64,000 nucleotides of DNA from Solilutibacter silvestris (GCF_002895945.1 NZ_NPZB01000002.1:496001-560000), one strand, 5' to 3'. Counted from the first letter of the stretch, positions 44,172 to 54,753 are shown. Numbers and translations are program-made. Notes: generated by a model from the sequence alone, not told the origin.

Positions 44172-46170
44172 GGGCGTTCAGCAGCTCCGTGCGCGCGTGT
44201 TCGGTGTCGACCACTTCATCGGCGGGGATGTGGAAATCGCGGTCGTAGTTGAAGGTATGGACGATCGCGGATACCAGCAGTGCCGCGAACGCGATCACCG
44301 CCAGCCACCACACATGCCAGATCATCGCGAAGCCGATCACCGTGCTCAGTCCGGCCAAGATGATGCCGGCCGCGGTGTTCTTCGGCATGTGGATCGACTT
44401 GAAGCCGGACAACGGACGCTGGAAGCCACGCTGTTTCATGTCCCACCACGCATCGTTGTCGTGCACGATCGGAGTGAAGGCGAAGTTGTAGTCCGGCGGC
44501 GGCGACGAGGTCGACCATTCCAGCGTGCGACCGTCCCAGGGATCGCCGGTGGTGTCGCGCAGCGCGTCGCGGCGACGGAAGCTGACGAAGATGTCGATCA
44601 GGAAGCAGGCGATGCCGATGGCGATCAGCACGGCGCCGAATGCGGCGATCAGGAACCAGATGCGCAGCGAGGGATCATCGAAATGGCTGAGGCGACGCGT
44701 CACGCCCATCAGGCCGAGCACGTACAACGGGGTGAACGCGAACCAGTAGCCGGCGAACCAGAACCAGAAGGACATTTTTCCCCAGAACGGATCGAGCCTG
44801 AAGCCGAACGCCTTGGGGAACCAGAAGGTCATGCCCGCGAACAGGCCGAACACCACGCCGCCGATGATCACGTTGTGGAAGTGCGCGATCAGGAACAGGC
44901 TGTTGTGCAGCACGAAGTCCGCCGGCGGCACCGCCAGCAAGACACCGGTCATGCCACCGACGGTGAAGGTGACCATGAAGCCGAGCGTCCACAGCATCGG
45001 CACTTCCAGGCGGATGCGGCCGCGATACATGGTGAACAGCCAGTTGAAGATCTTCGCCCCGGTCGGGATCGAGATGATCATCGTGGTGATGCCGAAGAAC
45101 GAGTTGACGCTGGCACCCGAGCCCATGGTGAAGAAGTGGTGCAGCCACACCAGGTACGAGAGGATGGTGATGACGATGGTCGCGTAGACCATCGAGCTGT
45201 AGCCGAACAGGCGCTTGCCGCAGAACGTCGACACCACCTCGGAATAGATGCCGAAGCAGGGCAGGATCAGGATGTAGACCTCCGGGTGGCCCCAGATCCA
45301 GATCAGGTTGACGTACATCATGGCGTTGCCGCCGAAATCATTGGTGAAGAAGTGCGTGCCGAGATAGCGATCCAGCGTCAGCAGGGCGAGCACCGCAGTC
45401 AGCACCGGGAACGACACCACGAGCAGCACGTTGGTGCACAGCGCGGTCCAGGTGAACACCGGCATCCGCATCAGGGTCATGCCCGGTGCGCGCATCTTGA
45501 CGATGGTCGCGATCAGGTTGATGCCCGACAACGTGGTGCCGACGCCGGCCACCTGCAAGCCCCAGATGTAGTAATCGACGCCGACGCCGGGACTGTATTC
45601 GATGCCCGACAGCGGTGCGAAACCGAGCCAGCCCGCGGTGGAGAATTCGCCGAGGAACAGCGACAGCATCACCAGCATGGCGCCGCCGACCGTCATCCAG
45701 AAACTGAAATTGTTGAGGAAGGGGAAGGACACGTCGCGCGCGCCGATCTGCAGCGGCACCAGGTAGTTCATCAAGCCGGTGACCAGCGGCATCGCCACGA
45801 AGAAGATCATGATCACGCCGTGCGCGGTGAAGATCTGGTCGTAGTGGTGCGGCGGCAGGTAGCCCATGTTGTCGCCGAAGGAGATCGCCTGTTGCAGGCG
45901 CATCATCAAGGCGTCGGAGAAACCGCGCAGCAGCATCACCAGTCCCAGCACCATGTACATGATGCCGATCTTCTTGTGGTCGATGCTGGTGAACCAGTCG
46001 CGCCACAACATGCCCCACAGCTTGTACTTGGTGATCGCCCCGAGCACGGCGAGACCGCCGAGCATGGTGGCGATGAAGGTCCACAGCACGATGGGTTCGT
46101 GCAGCATCGGAATTTCGTCGAGACTCAGGCGACCGAGCAGCGGAGACGTGGCAGGAGCGTGTTGCAACAT
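44164..46170 (-). CDS. cyoB: Cytochrome o ubiquinol oxidase subunit I
   Basis: A 668-residue haem-copper oxidase core with about 15 helices. It contains the low- and high-spin haems and Cu[21 protein letters not shown] has the CuB histidine and the cross-linked tyrosine, LHHFFTMG provides two further CuB histidines, and [13 protein letters not shown] carries the haem ligands. [10 protein letters not shown] opens the conserved region. The ATG at 46170 is used because the longer frame runs into cyoA. It oxidises ubiquinol and pumps protons. It starts 14 bp after the end of cyoA. Confidence 0.94.
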   Translation of the reverse strand: MLQHAPATSPLLGRLSLDEIPMLHEPIVLWTFIATMLGGLAVLGAITKYKLWGMLWRDWFTSIDHKKIGIMYMVLGLVMLLRGFSDALMMRLQQAISFGDNMGYLPPHHYDQIFTAHGVIMIFFVAMPLVTGLMNYLVPLQIGARDVSFPFLNNFSFWMTVGGAMLVMLSLFLGEFSTAGWLGFAPLSGIEYSPGVGVDYYIWGLQVAGVGTTLSGINLIATIVKMRAPGMTLMRMPVFTWTALCTNVLLVVSFPVLTAVLALLTLDRYLGTHFFTNDFGGNAMMYVNLIWIWGHPEVYILILPCFGIYSEVVSTFCGKRLFGYSSMVYATIVITILSYLVWLHHFFTMGSGASVNSFFGITTMIISIPTGAKIFNWLFTMYRGRIRLEVPMLWTLGFMVTFTVGGMTGVLLAVPPADFVLHNSLFLIAHFHNVIIGGVVFGLFAGMTFWFPKAFGFRLDPFWGKMSFWFWFAGYWFAFTPLYVLGLMGVTRRLSHFDDPSLRIWFLIAAFGAVLIAIGIACFLIDIFVSFRRRDALRDTTGDPWDGRTLEWSTSSPPPDYNFAFTPIVHDNDAWWDMKQRGFQRPLSGFKSIHMPKNTAAGIILAGLSTVIGFAMIWHVWWLAVIAFAALLVSAIVHTFNYDRDFHIPADEVVDTEHARTELLNAHV

Positions 46171-46184
46171 GGCTGTGTTCCGGT

Positions 46185-47174
46185 TCAGTGCGCGTGCGCG
46201 TCGGCGGGGGGCATGGCCATCGGCATCGATTCGTGCGACATCGATTCCTGCGATTGCGCCGGCGACGAGGCATCCTTCGCCATCATCTCGTCCATGCACA
46301 TGTGGCCCTGCTTGACGCAACGGTTGAGGATGGCGTGGTACAGCCCCTCATCGATACGTGAATAACGGCGTACCGGCTCGCGTTCGCTCGGTTGCGCCAG
46401 CACCAGGTAGTCGGCGCGCTGCAGGGTGCCGCCATTGGCCTTGGCCTGCGCGACCCACTGGTCGAAACCGGCGTTGTCGGTGGCGGTGAAGATGAAATGC
46501 ATGTGCGAGAAACCGGCGCCGCTGAAGTTCGACGAGAAGCCCTGGTACTGGCCGGGCTTGCCGATCGCCGCGTGGAGGCGGGTTTCCATGCCCGGCATGG
46601 TGTAGATCATCCCCGCCAGCGCCGGCACGTAGAACGCGTTCATCACATTCTCCGAGGTCATGTGGAACTCGATCGGACGATCCACCGGGGCGACCAGTTC
46701 ATTGACCGTGGCGATGCCCTGTTCCGGATAGATGAACAGCCACTTCCAGTCGAGCGAGACCACGTCCACCACCAGAGGCTTGGTCTCGGCGGTGACCGGC
46801 TTGCCCGGGGCGATGCGGCTCAATGGGCGGTACGGGTCCAGGGTGTGGGTGGAGATCCAGGTCACCGCGCCCAGCGCGATGATGATCAGCAGCGGTGCCG
46901 CCCAGATCAGCAGTTCCAGCTGGGTGGAATGGTCCCAGTCCGGCTTGTAGGTGGCCTTGGCGTTGGAGGCGCGGTAGCGCCAGGCGAAGAGCAGTGTCAG
47001 CGCGATCACCGGGACGATGATCAGCAGCATCAGCACCGTGGCGACCACGATCAGGTTGCCCTGCTGGGCAGCGACGTCGCCGGGCGCATTCAGCACCAGC
47101 GTGTTGCAGCCGGCCAGCGACAGGGCCGCGATGGCCACGGCCACGAACCGGATCAAGGAGTTGATTCTGCTCAT
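46185..47174 (-). CDS. cyoA: Cytochrome o ubiquinol oxidase subunit II, lipoprotein
   Basis: A 329-residue subunit with a lipoprotein signal (lipobox LAGC, residues 20-23), two membrane helices and a cupredoxin-like periplasmic domain. The CuA ligands of cytochrome c oxidases are absent, as expected in quinol oxidases ([13 protein letters not shown] region). The last 40 residues are rich in Met, His and Ser with MCMDEMM and MPMAMPP, possibly a copper-handling tail. It is the first gene of the cyoABCD-surf1-regB-regA run. Confidence 0.92.
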   Translation of the reverse strand: MSRINSLIRFVAVAIAALSLAGCNTLVLNAPGDVAAQQGNLIVVATVLMLLIIVPVIALTLLFAWRYRASNAKATYKPDWDHSTQLELLIWAAPLLIIIALGAVTWISTHTLDPYRPLSRIAPGKPVTAETKPLVVDVVSLDWKWLFIYPEQGIATVNELVAPVDRPIEFHMTSENVMNAFYVPALAGMIYTMPGMETRLHAAIGKPGQYQGFSSNFSGAGFSHMHFIFTATDNAGFDQWVAQAKANGGTLQRADYLVLAQPSEREPVRRYSRIDEGLYHAILNRCVKQGHMCMDEMMAKDASSPAQSQESMSHESMPMAMPPADAHAH

Positions 47175-47211
47175 TGCGGTACTTTAGTCCTCGCGGCCCG
47201 GTGCGGCGATT

Positions 47212-47224
47212 GGACGTTTTGTCC
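47212..47224. promoter_or_regulatory. 13-bp dyad between cyoA and the divergent transporter gene
   Basis: GGAC-GTTTT-GTCC is an exact dyad about 40 bp upstream of the cyoA start and about 100 bp upstream of the transporter start. Such a site could bind a dimeric regulator (RegA is one candidate). It does not match a RegA consensus that I can state with certainty, and no clear -35/-10 was found beside it. Confidence 0.25.
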
Positions 47225-47325
47225 TATGGCCTCCCGTGCCCGATGGTGGGAAGCTAGCGTGGCCGGTGACCGCGCGCGAACGCGACTACCCCTCCAAATT
47301 CTGGCCCACACCCGGTCCAATCAAG

Positions 47326-48657
47326 ATGTCCGCGAATTCCAGTTCCACCACCACGACCCACGACCACGGGACGCACAGCAGCCACGAGGTTGCCCCGGGC
47401 GAAATCGCCGTTGGCGTCGTGGTCGGCCGCACGTCCGAATACTTCGACTTCTTCGTCTACGGCATCGCCTCGGCGCTGGTGTTCCCGTCGGTGTTCTTCC
47501 CGTTCGCACCCAAGCTCGAAGCCACGCTGTATTCGTTCGCGGTGTTCGCGCTGGCCTTCATCGCGCGCCCGTTCGGCACCATGCTGTTCCTGTGGATCCA
47601 GCGTCGCTGGGGCCGCGGCACCAAACTGACCGCCGCGCTGTTCCTGCTCGGCACCTGCACGGCCGGCATCGCTTTCCTGCCGGGCTACGTCACGCTGGGC
47701 ATGACATCGGTCGTGCTGCTGTCGGTGTTGCGCTTCCTCCAGGGCATCGCGCTCGGCGGATCGTGGGATGGCCTGCCATCGCTGTTGGCATTGAACGCAC
47801 CGAAGGGTCATCGCGGCTGGTACGCAATGCTCGGCCAGCTCGGCGCGCCGACCGGTTTCATCGTCGCCGCCGGCCTGTTCGCCTATCTCTACGCCAGCCT
47901 GCCGCTGGCCGATCTGCTCGACTGGGGCTGGCGCTATCCGTTCTTCGCCGCGTTCGCCATCAACGTGGTCGCGTTGTTCGCGCGCTTGCGGCTGGTCGTG
48001 ACCGACGAATACGCCCGCGAAATGGACGAACACGAGCTGGCACCGGTACGCGTCACCGAATTGATGAAGGCGCGTGGCCGCTACGTGGTGATCGGCGCGT
48101 TCACCGCGCTGGCCAGCTACGCGTTGTTCCACCTCGTCACCATCTTCCCGCTGTCGTGGATCCTGCTGTTCTCGAAGCAGTCGGTGCCGCAATTCCTGAT
48201 CGTGCAGATCATCGGCGCCTTCCTCGCCGCGGGTGGCATCGTCGCGTCGGGCTTCATCGCCGATCGGCTGAGCCGTCCGCGCACGCTGGGCGCGCTGGCG
48301 GTGGCCATCGCCGCGTTCAGCGGCTTCGCCCCGACACTGCTGGGCGCCGGAACCGTGGGCCAGGACGTCTACATCCTCGCCGGCTTCTTGCTTCTCGGGT
48401 TGTCCTACGGGCAGGCGGCGGGCGCTTTGAACGCCAACTTCGGTGATCGTTACCGTTACACCGGCGCGGCCCTCAGCAACGACATCGCCTGGCTGATCGG
48501 TGCGGCCTTCGCGCCGCTGGTCGCGCTCGGCCTGTGTGCGAAGTTCGGCCTGGCCTACGTCGGCGTCTACCTGCTGTCGGGCGCGCTGGCGACACTGGCG
48601 GCACTCGGCGTCAACCGCTGGTTGCGCCTGAAGCGCGAAACCGTCCGCGCCAAGTGA
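47326..48657 (+). CDS. MHS-family (metabolite:H+ symporter-like) MFS transporter
   Basis: A 443-residue, 12-helix MFS protein. [29 protein letters not shown] and [11 protein letters not shown] with the following RRWGRGTKL loop are MHS/ShiA/ProP-subfamily motifs, whose members take up citrate, proline, dicarboxylates and similar metabolites. The first 20 residues are Ser/Thr/His-rich. The substrate is unknown. The ATG at 47326 is used because the open frame upstream lacks membrane-protein character. Its stop overlaps the sdhE GTG start (GTGA). Confidence 0.83.
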   Translation: MSANSSSTTTTHDHGTHSSHEVAPGEIAVGVVVGRTSEYFDFFVYGIASALVFPSVFFPFAPKLEATLYSFAVFALAFIARPFGTMLFLWIQRRWGRGTKLTAALFLLGTCTAGIAFLPGYVTLGMTSVVLLSVLRFLQGIALGGSWDGLPSLLALNAPKGHRGWYAMLGQLGAPTGFIVAAGLFAYLYASLPLADLLDWGWRYPFFAAFAINVVALFARLRLVVTDEYAREMDEHELAPVRVTELMKARGRYVVIGAFTALASYALFHLVTIFPLSWILLFSKQSVPQFLIVQIIGAFLAAGGIVASGFIADRLSRPRTLGALAVAIAAFSGFAPTLLGAGTVGQDVYILAGFLLLGLSYGQAAGALNANFGDRYRYTGAALSNDIAWLIGAAFAPLVALGLCAKFGLAYVGVYLLSGALATLAALGVNRWLRLKRETVRAK

Positions 48658-48902
48658 GCGAAGACGCCGAATTCAAGCGTATCCGCTGGCGCTCGCGGCG
48701 CGGCATGCGCGAGCTCGACCAGGTGTTCGAGCGCTATCTCGAACACGACTGGCCGCAGGATTCCGAGTCACAACGGGCGGTTTTCCTACGGCTGCTGGAC
48801 TGCGAGGACGATAAGCTCTGGCGCTGGATCATGGGCTACGAGCACTGCAGTGACGCCGAACTCGCCGCACTCATCGAACGCATGCGCACCCTGGGCCATT
48901 GA
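48654..48902 (+). CDS. sdhE: FAD assembly factor SdhE (CptB/YgfY)
   Basis: An 82-residue protein starting with [26 protein letters not shown] contains the RGMRE motif (residues 16-20) required for covalent flavinylation of SdhA and FrdA. The C-terminal [18 protein letters not shown] is also typical. It overlaps the MFS stop by 4 bp and the ygfX frame by about 50 bp, so translation is likely coupled. It lies 10 kb from sdhA in this window. Confidence 0.9.
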   Translation: MSEDAEFKRIRWRSRRGMRELDQVFERYLEHDWPQDSESQRAVFLRLLDCEDDKLWRWIMGYEHCSDAELAALIERMRTLGH

Positions 48903-49293
48903 GCTCGGGCCGTCACGGCTGTCGCGTGCGGCATTGGTCGTGCTGGGAATGCTGGCTGCCATCGCTGCGCTGATGTCCGCCTTGCCATGGATGATGAAGC
49001 TTCCGCTGGCCGTGATCGTGCTGGCGTACACGGCGTGGCTGGAACGGCGCGAACGCACGCGCCCGATCCGCTGGCTCGATGTCGATGGCGATCCGCTGCT
49101 GGATGGCGTCGCGCTGCGCGATGCCCGCATCGAAGTGCATGGCCCGTGGCTGACGCTGGTTCGCAAGGATGCGCGTGGCCGCTGGCGGCGCGAGACCTGG
49201 TGGCATGGCATGGACGCCGTGAACCGACGCCGACTGCGACTGGCCGTTTCCGGCGATCGCCACATGCTGTCCCCGCCAATGCTGGCACCATAG
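48850..49293 (+). CDS. YgfX (CptA) family membrane protein
   Basis: A 147-residue reading frame from a GTG at 48850. [31 protein letters not shown] and a second helix [15 protein letters not shown] form the two-helix hairpin of YgfX, followed by a small beta domain ([15 protein letters not shown]). ygfX nearly always accompanies sdhE. It was once described as a toxin with SdhE as antitoxin; the SDH link of SdhE makes this doubtful. The start is uncertain because the first ~17 residues overlap sdhE and no ATG precedes the conserved IELGPS. Confidence 0.72.
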   Translation: MTPNSPHSSNACAPWAIELGPSRLSRAALVVLGMLAAIAALMSALPWMMKLPLAVIVLAYTAWLERRERTRPIRWLDVDGDPLLDGVALRDARIEVHGPWLTLVRKDARGRWRRETWWHGMDAVNRRRLRLAVSGDRHMLSPPMLAP

Positions 49294-49316
49294 TCCGAAT
49301 CCTTCTGCGGCCTCCC

Positions 49317-50561
49317 ATGTTCAAACCGCTCCCCATCGCCATCGGCCTGCGCTACCTGCGCGCGAAACGCCGCAATGGCTTCATCTCCTTCATTTCCATG
49401 GCGTCGATCGTCGGCATCGCGCTCGGCGTCGCCGTGCTCATCACCACGCTGTCGGTGATGGGTGGCTTCCAGCGCGAAATCCGCGATCGCCTGTTGCAGA
49501 TGGCCGCGCACGCCACCGTCGCCGCCGATGGTCGCAACATGACCGAGTGGCCGCAGGCGATCAAGCTGGCGTTGCAGGATCCGCGTGTCGAAGCTGCCGC
49601 ACCTTATGTCGACACCCAGGCGCTGCTCACCGGCAACGACAAGGCGCCGGCGATCATCCGTGGCGTGCTCCCCGATCGCGAGCGCAAGGTCTCGGTGATC
49701 GGCGACAAACTCGTCGTCGGCAGCCTCGATTCGCTGACGCCCGGCAGCTACAACATCCTGCTCGGCAAGGAGCTCGCCGACATCCTCGGCGTGCGTGTCG
49801 GCGACAGCGTGCTGGTGGCGACCTCGGGCCTGAACGTCACCGGCCTGGGCGCGGTGCCGCAGATGAAGCGCTTCGTGGTCAGCGGCGTGTTCGAGGCTGG
49901 CCATCAGGAATTCGACAAGGGCCTCGCCGTCGTGCGCATGGAAGACCTGCAACTGGTGCAGCGCATGGGCGATGGCGTCACCGGCGTGCGCCTGAAATTG
50001 CATGACATGGATCTGGCCTGGGCCGTCGCCCGCGATCTCGCGCTGAAACTCGGTGGCGGTTATCGCGTCAACGACTGGATGCACGAGAACGGCAACATCT
50101 TCCGCGCCATCCGCATGGAACGCACGATGATGGCGATCCTGCTGTCGCTGATCATCGCGATGGGCGCCTTCAACCTGGTGTCGTCGCAAGTCATGCTGGT
50201 CACCGACAAGCAGGCCGACATCGCCATCCAGCGCACGCTGGGGATGACGCCGGGGCAGGTGATGCGCATCTTCATGGTGCAGGGCAGCCTGATCGGGATC
50301 ATCGGCACCGTGATCGGCGTGGTCGGCGGCGTCCTGCTCACGCTCAACCTCGAACACATCCTCAAGCTGATCGAACGCGTCTTCCACGTCACGTTGCTGC
50401 CGGAAGACGTCTACTACATCACCGGCCTGCCCACCGATCTGCGGGCGGACACGGTTGCGATCATCGCTGCTGTCGCGCTCGCGATGGCGTTCCTCGCCAC
50501 CCTGTATCCGGCCTGGCGCGCCTCGCGCACGCCGCCGGCGGAGGCGCTGCGCTATGAGTGA
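49317..50561 (+). CDS. Lipoprotein-releasing ABC permease (LolC/LolE/LolF type)
   Basis: A 414-residue permease with four helices: one after the N-terminal [30 protein letters not shown], then a large periplasmic domain (about residues 45-265), then three near the C terminus ending in [18 protein letters not shown]. With LolD it lifts outer-membrane lipoproteins from the inner membrane to LolA. Only one permease gene is present before lolD, so it may work as a homodimer (LolF style) or its partner is elsewhere. Its end overlaps lolD by 8 bp. Confidence 0.87.
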   Translation: MFKPLPIAIGLRYLRAKRRNGFISFISMASIVGIALGVAVLITTLSVMGGFQREIRDRLLQMAAHATVAADGRNMTEWPQAIKLALQDPRVEAAAPYVDTQALLTGNDKAPAIIRGVLPDRERKVSVIGDKLVVGSLDSLTPGSYNILLGKELADILGVRVGDSVLVATSGLNVTGLGAVPQMKRFVVSGVFEAGHQEFDKGLAVVRMEDLQLVQRMGDGVTGVRLKLHDMDLAWAVARDLALKLGGGYRVNDWMHENGNIFRAIRMERTMMAILLSLIIAMGAFNLVSSQVMLVTDKQADIAIQRTLGMTPGQVMRIFMVQGSLIGIIGTVIGVVGGVLLTLNLEHILKLIERVFHVTLLPEDVYYITGLPTDLRADTVAIIAAVALAMAFLATLYPAWRASRTPPAEALRYE

Positions 50562-51273
50562 TGTGATCATTCGCGCGAGTCAACTGGCCAAGACTTATGC
50601 GGAAGGGAAGCTGAAAACGCCAGTATTCGATGGCCTTGACCTGGCTGTCTCGGCAGGAGAAACCGTTGCGATTGTTGGCGCATCGGGCGCGGGCAAGAGC
50701 ACCTTGCTGCATCTGCTCGGCGGGCTCGATGTGCCGACCACAGGTGATATCTGGATCGATGCAGAATTCAAAGGCGTGCGGGCTTGCTGGGACATCGCAA
50801 GCTTGCCGGACGCCGAACGCGGGCGCCTGCGCAATCGCGCGCTGGGTTTCATCTACCAGTTCCACCATTTGTTGCCGGAATTCACCGCGCTCGAGAACAC
50901 CATGCTGCCGGTGATGCTCGCGGGCATCTCGGCAAGCGAAGCGCGCAAGCGCGCGACGGCATTGCTCGAACAGGTCGGCTTGGGCGCGCGGCTGGAACAC
51001 AAGCCGGGCGAACTTTCGGGTGGCGAACGCCAGCGTGCGGCAGTCGCACGTGCGCTGGTCAACACGCCGTCGTGCATTCTCGGTGACGAACCGACCGGCA
51101 ATCTCGACGATCGCACCGCAGCGACGGTGTTCGAACTGATGCTGGAACTCAATCGCGCGAAGGGCACCAGCCTGGTGCTGGTGACGCATGATCGCCGTCT
51201 CGCACGCCGCCTCGATCGCGTACTCGAGCTGACCAACGGTCGGCTGCGCGAACTGCCACCGGACGACGTCTGA
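50554..51273 (+). CDS. lolD: Lipoprotein-releasing ABC ATPase LolD
   Basis: A 239-residue ATPase. Walker [10 protein letters not shown] is at residues 42-50, the signature is LSGGERQR, and Walker B is [29 protein letters not shown] is the LolD motif that meets the permease. The sequence has an insertion [13 protein letters not shown] before ERGRLRN, not always present in LolD. It powers lipoprotein release from the inner membrane. It is followed after 1 bp by comEC. Confidence 0.9.
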   Translation: MSDVIIRASQLAKTYAEGKLKTPVFDGLDLAVSAGETVAIVGASGAGKSTLLHLLGGLDVPTTGDIWIDAEFKGVRACWDIASLPDAERGRLRNRALGFIYQFHHLLPEFTALENTMLPVMLAGISASEARKRATALLEQVGLGARLEHKPGELSGGERQRAAVARALVNTPSCILGDEPTGNLDDRTAATVFELMLELNRAKGTSLVLVTHDRRLARRLDRVLELTNGRLRELPPDDV

Positions 51274-51274
51274 C

Positions 51275-53599
51275 ATGCACGCGGCGACAGGGACGTCACC
51301 ACGCATTGGCCCGCGCCGCATTGGTTGGGAGCCTGCGATCGGATTGCTGGCCGGGGCGATGCTGTGTCTGTGGTTGCCGTGGCTGCCACCGCGCTGGAGC
51401 CTGATCGCGCTTGCGGTCGCCGGCGTCGTGCTGTGGTGGAAACTGCCGCGCCGCGTCTGGATCGCCACCGCGCTGCTCGGTTTCGGTTGGGCCGGCGTGA
51501 TCGCGGGATCGGCTTTGCAAGCGCGCTTGCCGTCGGAACTTGAAGGCCGCGAACTGGTCGTGCAGGGACGCGTCGACAATCTGCCGGAAGAGGACAGCAA
51601 GAGCACGCGCTTCCAGTTCGTGGTCGATGACGACATCGCGCAACAGGAGGAATTGCGCGGCAAGCGCATTCGCCTCGGCTGGTTCGCTGCGCCCGATCAA
51701 ACGCCGCCGCAGATCGAAGCGGGATCGCGCTGGCGCCTGCGCGTCAAGCTCAAGCGTCCGCATGGGTTGCGCAATCCCGGCGTCCAGGATTCCGAACGCG
51801 GCATGCTGGTCGATCGCATCGTCGCCACGGGATCGGTCAAGGGCGGCGACGGCAACGAAGAATTGTTGGCAGGCACCGGCATCGACGCCCTGCGTGACGG
51901 CATCGCCCAGCGCATCGAACAGGGATCGTCGCCGGCGCGGCGTTTCATCCGCGCGTTGTCGGTCGGCGATACCCGTGGCTTGAGCGATGACGACTGGACG
52001 ATCCTGCGCGCCAATGGCTTGACCCATCTCATTGCCATTTCCGGTTCGCATGTCGCGTTGACGGCGATCCTCGGCTCCGCGCTGGCGTGGTTGCTGTGGC
52101 GCGCGTTCCCGGTGCTCGGCGGCTGGATGCCGCGCCGCACCGCGATGATGCTGGCCGGCGCGCTGGTCGCGGCGTTCTACACCGCGTTGTCGGGTGGTGA
52201 AGTGCCGACCTTGCGCACCCTGCTGATGATGGCGAGCGTGGCCAGCGCCGTGCTGTTGCGACGACGCATGGGCGCGGTGCAGGCGCTGGCGATTGCCGCG
52301 ATCGCATTGACACTCATTGATCCGCTGAATCTGCTGCGTCCCGGCTTCTGGCTGAGTTTCTCCGGGGTGGCATGGCTGTCGTGGTGCCTGCGCGAAGGCG
52401 GACGCGGCGTGTTGCGCGAATTCCTCGGCGCGCAGGGAGTTGCGACGCTCGGACTGCTGCCGCTGTCGATGCTGTTCTTCGCGCAGGCGTCGTGGGTGTC
52501 GCCGTTGGCCAATCTGGTCGCAGTGCCATGGTGGGGATTCATCGTCGTGCCGCTGTCGCTGCTCGGCGTGATGCTCGATGGCCTGCATCACGGCTGGGGC
52601 GCGCCGTTGTGGAATCTCGCGGCGTGGCTGTTCGATGCCGCCTGGCCGTTGTTCCAGCGCATCGCCGAATGGCCGTTTGGGCAATCGCGCTTGCCGGAAG
52701 CGAGCATGTGGGCATGGCCGCTGGCATTGCTCGGCGCGTTCTGGTTGCTGGCGCCTCGCAAACTGCCGGGCAAACCGCTGGCGCTCGCCTTGTGGTTACC
52801 GATGTTCACGCCGTTGCAACCGGCGCCGTTGCCGGGCGAGGCGCGGATGCAGATGATCGATGTCGGGCAGGGGCAGGCGATACTGGTGCGCACTGCGCAT
52901 CACGCAATCCTGTACGACGCCGGCCCGGCGACTGATGATGGTTACGATGCCGGCGCCACCGTGGTATTGCCGGCACTGGCTGCGCTCGGTGTCGATCGTG
53001 TCGACCTGATGATGTTGAGCCACGCCGATGCCGATCACGCCGGCGGCATGAACGCGGTGCTTGCGGGAATGACGGTCGAAGCCGTGCAGGCGCCGCCGGG
53101 CGCGCCGATCGAAGTCGATACGCACTGCAAACTCGGTGACCATTGGAACTGGGATGGCGTGGCGTTCGAGGTCGTCTCGCCGTTGCCGGAGTCGGACTAC
53201 GCCGGAAATCCATCGAGCTGCGTGCTGCGCGTCGGCGTTGGCGACCATGCGCTGTTGCTGACTGGCGACATCGACCAGGCCACCGAGCGTGCGCTGGTGG
53301 AACGCGATCCGGCGGCACTGCGCGCCGACGTGGTGTCGATGCCGCATCACGGCAGCGCCGGTTCCTCCAGCGATGCCTTCGTCCACGCCACCGGCGCGAC
53401 ATGGGCGATCGCCTCGGCCGGCTATCGCAACAAATTCCATCACCCCAACCCCAAGGCATTGGCGCGCTGGACCGGGGCCGGCACCCGTGTCCTCGACACC
53501 CCGCATGCCGGATCGGTGCGCGTCGATCTGTCGGCGGCGGCCGTCATCGTGGCAACCGAGCGGACGCGGCGCAAGCGCATCTGGGACAGCGAGCACTGA
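51275..53599 (+). CDS. comEC: ComEC/Rec2 family competence protein (DNA channel with beta-lactamase domain)
   Basis: A 774-residue membrane protein that in naturally competent bacteria brings single-stranded DNA through the inner membrane. An N-terminal OB-like region follows three helices; the competence domain (LIAISGSHVALTAILGSAL) spans about residues 240-510; a metallo-beta-lactamase-like domain follows with SHADADHAGG (H583 to H588) and DAGP. The usual DNA-channel and hydrolase parts are all present. It lies within the lol/exb/msbA/lpx gene run, but its role does not depend on them. Confidence 0.9.
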   Translation: MHAATGTSPRIGPRRIGWEPAIGLLAGAMLCLWLPWLPPRWSLIALAVAGVVLWWKLPRRVWIATALLGFGWAGVIAGSALQARLPSELEGRELVVQGRVDNLPEEDSKSTRFQFVVDDDIAQQEELRGKRIRLGWFAAPDQTPPQIEAGSRWRLRVKLKRPHGLRNPGVQDSERGMLVDRIVATGSVKGGDGNEELLAGTGIDALRDGIAQRIEQGSSPARRFIRALSVGDTRGLSDDDWTILRANGLTHLIAISGSHVALTAILGSALAWLLWRAFPVLGGWMPRRTAMMLAGALVAAFYTALSGGEVPTLRTLLMMASVASAVLLRRRMGAVQALAIAAIALTLIDPLNLLRPGFWLSFSGVAWLSWCLREGGRGVLREFLGAQGVATLGLLPLSMLFFAQASWVSPLANLVAVPWWGFIVVPLSLLGVMLDGLHHGWGAPLWNLAAWLFDAAWPLFQRIAEWPFGQSRLPEASMWAWPLALLGAFWLLAPRKLPGKPLALALWLPMFTPLQPAPLPGEARMQMIDVGQGQAILVRTAHHAILYDAGPATDDGYDAGATVVLPALAALGVDRVDLMMLSHADADHAGGMNAVLAGMTVEAVQAPPGAPIEVDTHCKLGDHWNWDGVAFEVVSPLPESDYAGNPSSCVLRVGVGDHALLLTGDIDQATERALVERDPAALRADVVSMPHHGSAGSSSDAFVHATGATWAIASAGYRNKFHHPNPKALARWTGAGTRVLDTPHAGSVRVDLSAAAVIVATERTRRKRIWDSEH

Positions 53600-53681
53600 A
53601 TCCAGGGCGAGTGCAGTAGGATCGAGGCAGGTTCCGGGTGGGCTATCCTATCGGCGACTCCCCCAAACCTCAGGTTGCAGA

Positions 53682-54317
53682 GTGCTCGAACTGGTGAAGG
53701 CCGGCGGCTGGCCGATGATTCCCCTCCTGCTGCTGTCGCTGGCGGCGTTTTCCATCATCGTCGAACGACTGTGGAGCCTGCGCCGCGCCACGATCCTGCC
53801 ACCCGGTCTCGGCGAGGAAGTGCGCACCTGGGCGGCACGTGGCGGCCTCGATCCCAAGCACATCGACTCCCTGCGCCAGACCTCGCCGCTGGGGCAGGTG
53901 CTGGCCGCTGCACTGGACGTGCGCGATCGCACTCCCGACCAGCGCCGCGAGCGCGTCGAGGACGTCGGTCGTCATCAGGTGTTCCGCATGGAGCGTTTCC
54001 TCAACGCACTCGGCACGATTGCCGCGATCGGCCCGCTGCTCGGGTTGTTCGGCACCGTGGTCGGCATGATCCAGATGTTCCTCGGCATCCTCGATCATGG
54101 CCTCGGTGACGTGAACCTGCTCGCCGGCGGCATCGGCAAGGCGCTTGTGTGCACCGCGACCGGCATGATTGTCGCCATTCCGGCGCTGATCGCCCATCGC
54201 TGGCTGAAGCATCGCATCGCCACCTACATCATCGACTTCGAACATGAAGTGATGTTGCTCGACGACGTGATCGACGAGCGTCGCGAGATTACCGCGAAGA
54301 TGCAGGCCCACGGCTGA
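53682..54317 (+). CDS. exbB: ExbB/TolQ-type proton channel subunit
   Basis: A 211-residue inner-membrane protein starting with GTG (VLELVKAGGWPMIPLLLLS). Three helices and the conserved GTIAAIGPLLGLFGTVVGMIQMF and KALVCTATGMIVAIPALIAHRWL identify MotA/TolQ/ExbB proteins, which with ExbD turn proton flow into force on TonB-like partners. It starts 82 bp after comEC, the only notable gap in this run, so a promoter there is possible. It is 1 bp from exbD. No tonB gene is present. Confidence 0.9.
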   Translation: MLELVKAGGWPMIPLLLLSLAAFSIIVERLWSLRRATILPPGLGEEVRTWAARGGLDPKHIDSLRQTSPLGQVLAAALDVRDRTPDQRRERVEDVGRHQVFRMERFLNALGTIAAIGPLLGLFGTVVGMIQMFLGILDHGLGDVNLLAGGIGKALVCTATGMIVAIPALIAHRWLKHRIATYIIDFEHEVMLLDDVIDERREITAKMQAHG

Positions 54318-54318
54318 C

Positions 54319-54753
54319 ATGCGCATTCGCGACCGCGAACAGGACGACATGTCGGAGATCAACCTGATCCCGTTGATCGACGTCATCCTGTGCCTGATCA
54401 TCTTCTTCGTGATCACCACCACCTTCGCCTCGCGCAACGTGTTGCGCCTGCAACTGCCACGCGCCGACGGCGAGGCTCCGCAGCAGAAGGACAAGCCGCT
54501 GGCCGTGCTGGTGAATGCCGACGGCCGCTATTTCGTCGAGGATCGCGAATCGCTGCGCAATGACGTCGAGACCCTGAAGCGCACCATCACCGAAGTTGCT
54601 GGCAACGATCGCAGTCGCCCGGTGCTGTTGCGCGCCGACGCCCGCACGCAGCATCAGGCCGTGGTCACTGCATATGAAGCGCTGGGCCAGCTCGGCTTCC
54701 GCCAAGTGATGATCGCCACCGCGCCGCAGCCGAAAGAGGGCGTGGCGAAATGA
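54319..54753 (+). CDS. exbD: ExbD/TolR-type proton channel subunit
   Basis: A 144-residue protein with one helix (PLIDVILCLIIFFVITTTF) holding the essential aspartate of PLIDV (about residue 20), and a periplasmic domain ending in MIATAPQPKE. Partner of the preceding ExbB. Its last codons overlap the msbA start by 4 bp. The tight link with msbA, lpxK and kdsB is a gene order typical of xanthomonads and pseudomonads. Confidence 0.9.
   Translation: MRIRDREQDDMSEINLIPLIDVILCLIIFFVITTTFASRNVLRLQLPRADGEAPQQKDKPLAVLVNADGRYFVEDRESLRNDVETLKRTITEVAGNDRSRPVLLRADARTQHQAVVTAYEALGQLGFRQVMIATAPQPKEGVAK

Noticed and set aside
44071-46365. 764-residue open frame antisense to cyoB
   Set aside because: Consists mostly of His, Glu, Arg, Gln low-complexity residues produced by reading the complement of membrane-protein codons; cyoB is certain.
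48654-49293. sdhE-ygfX as a toxin-antitoxin pair
   Set aside because: The pair was once described as CptAB, but the RGMRE motif and the established flavinylation role of SdhE make a toxin-antitoxin function unlikely here.
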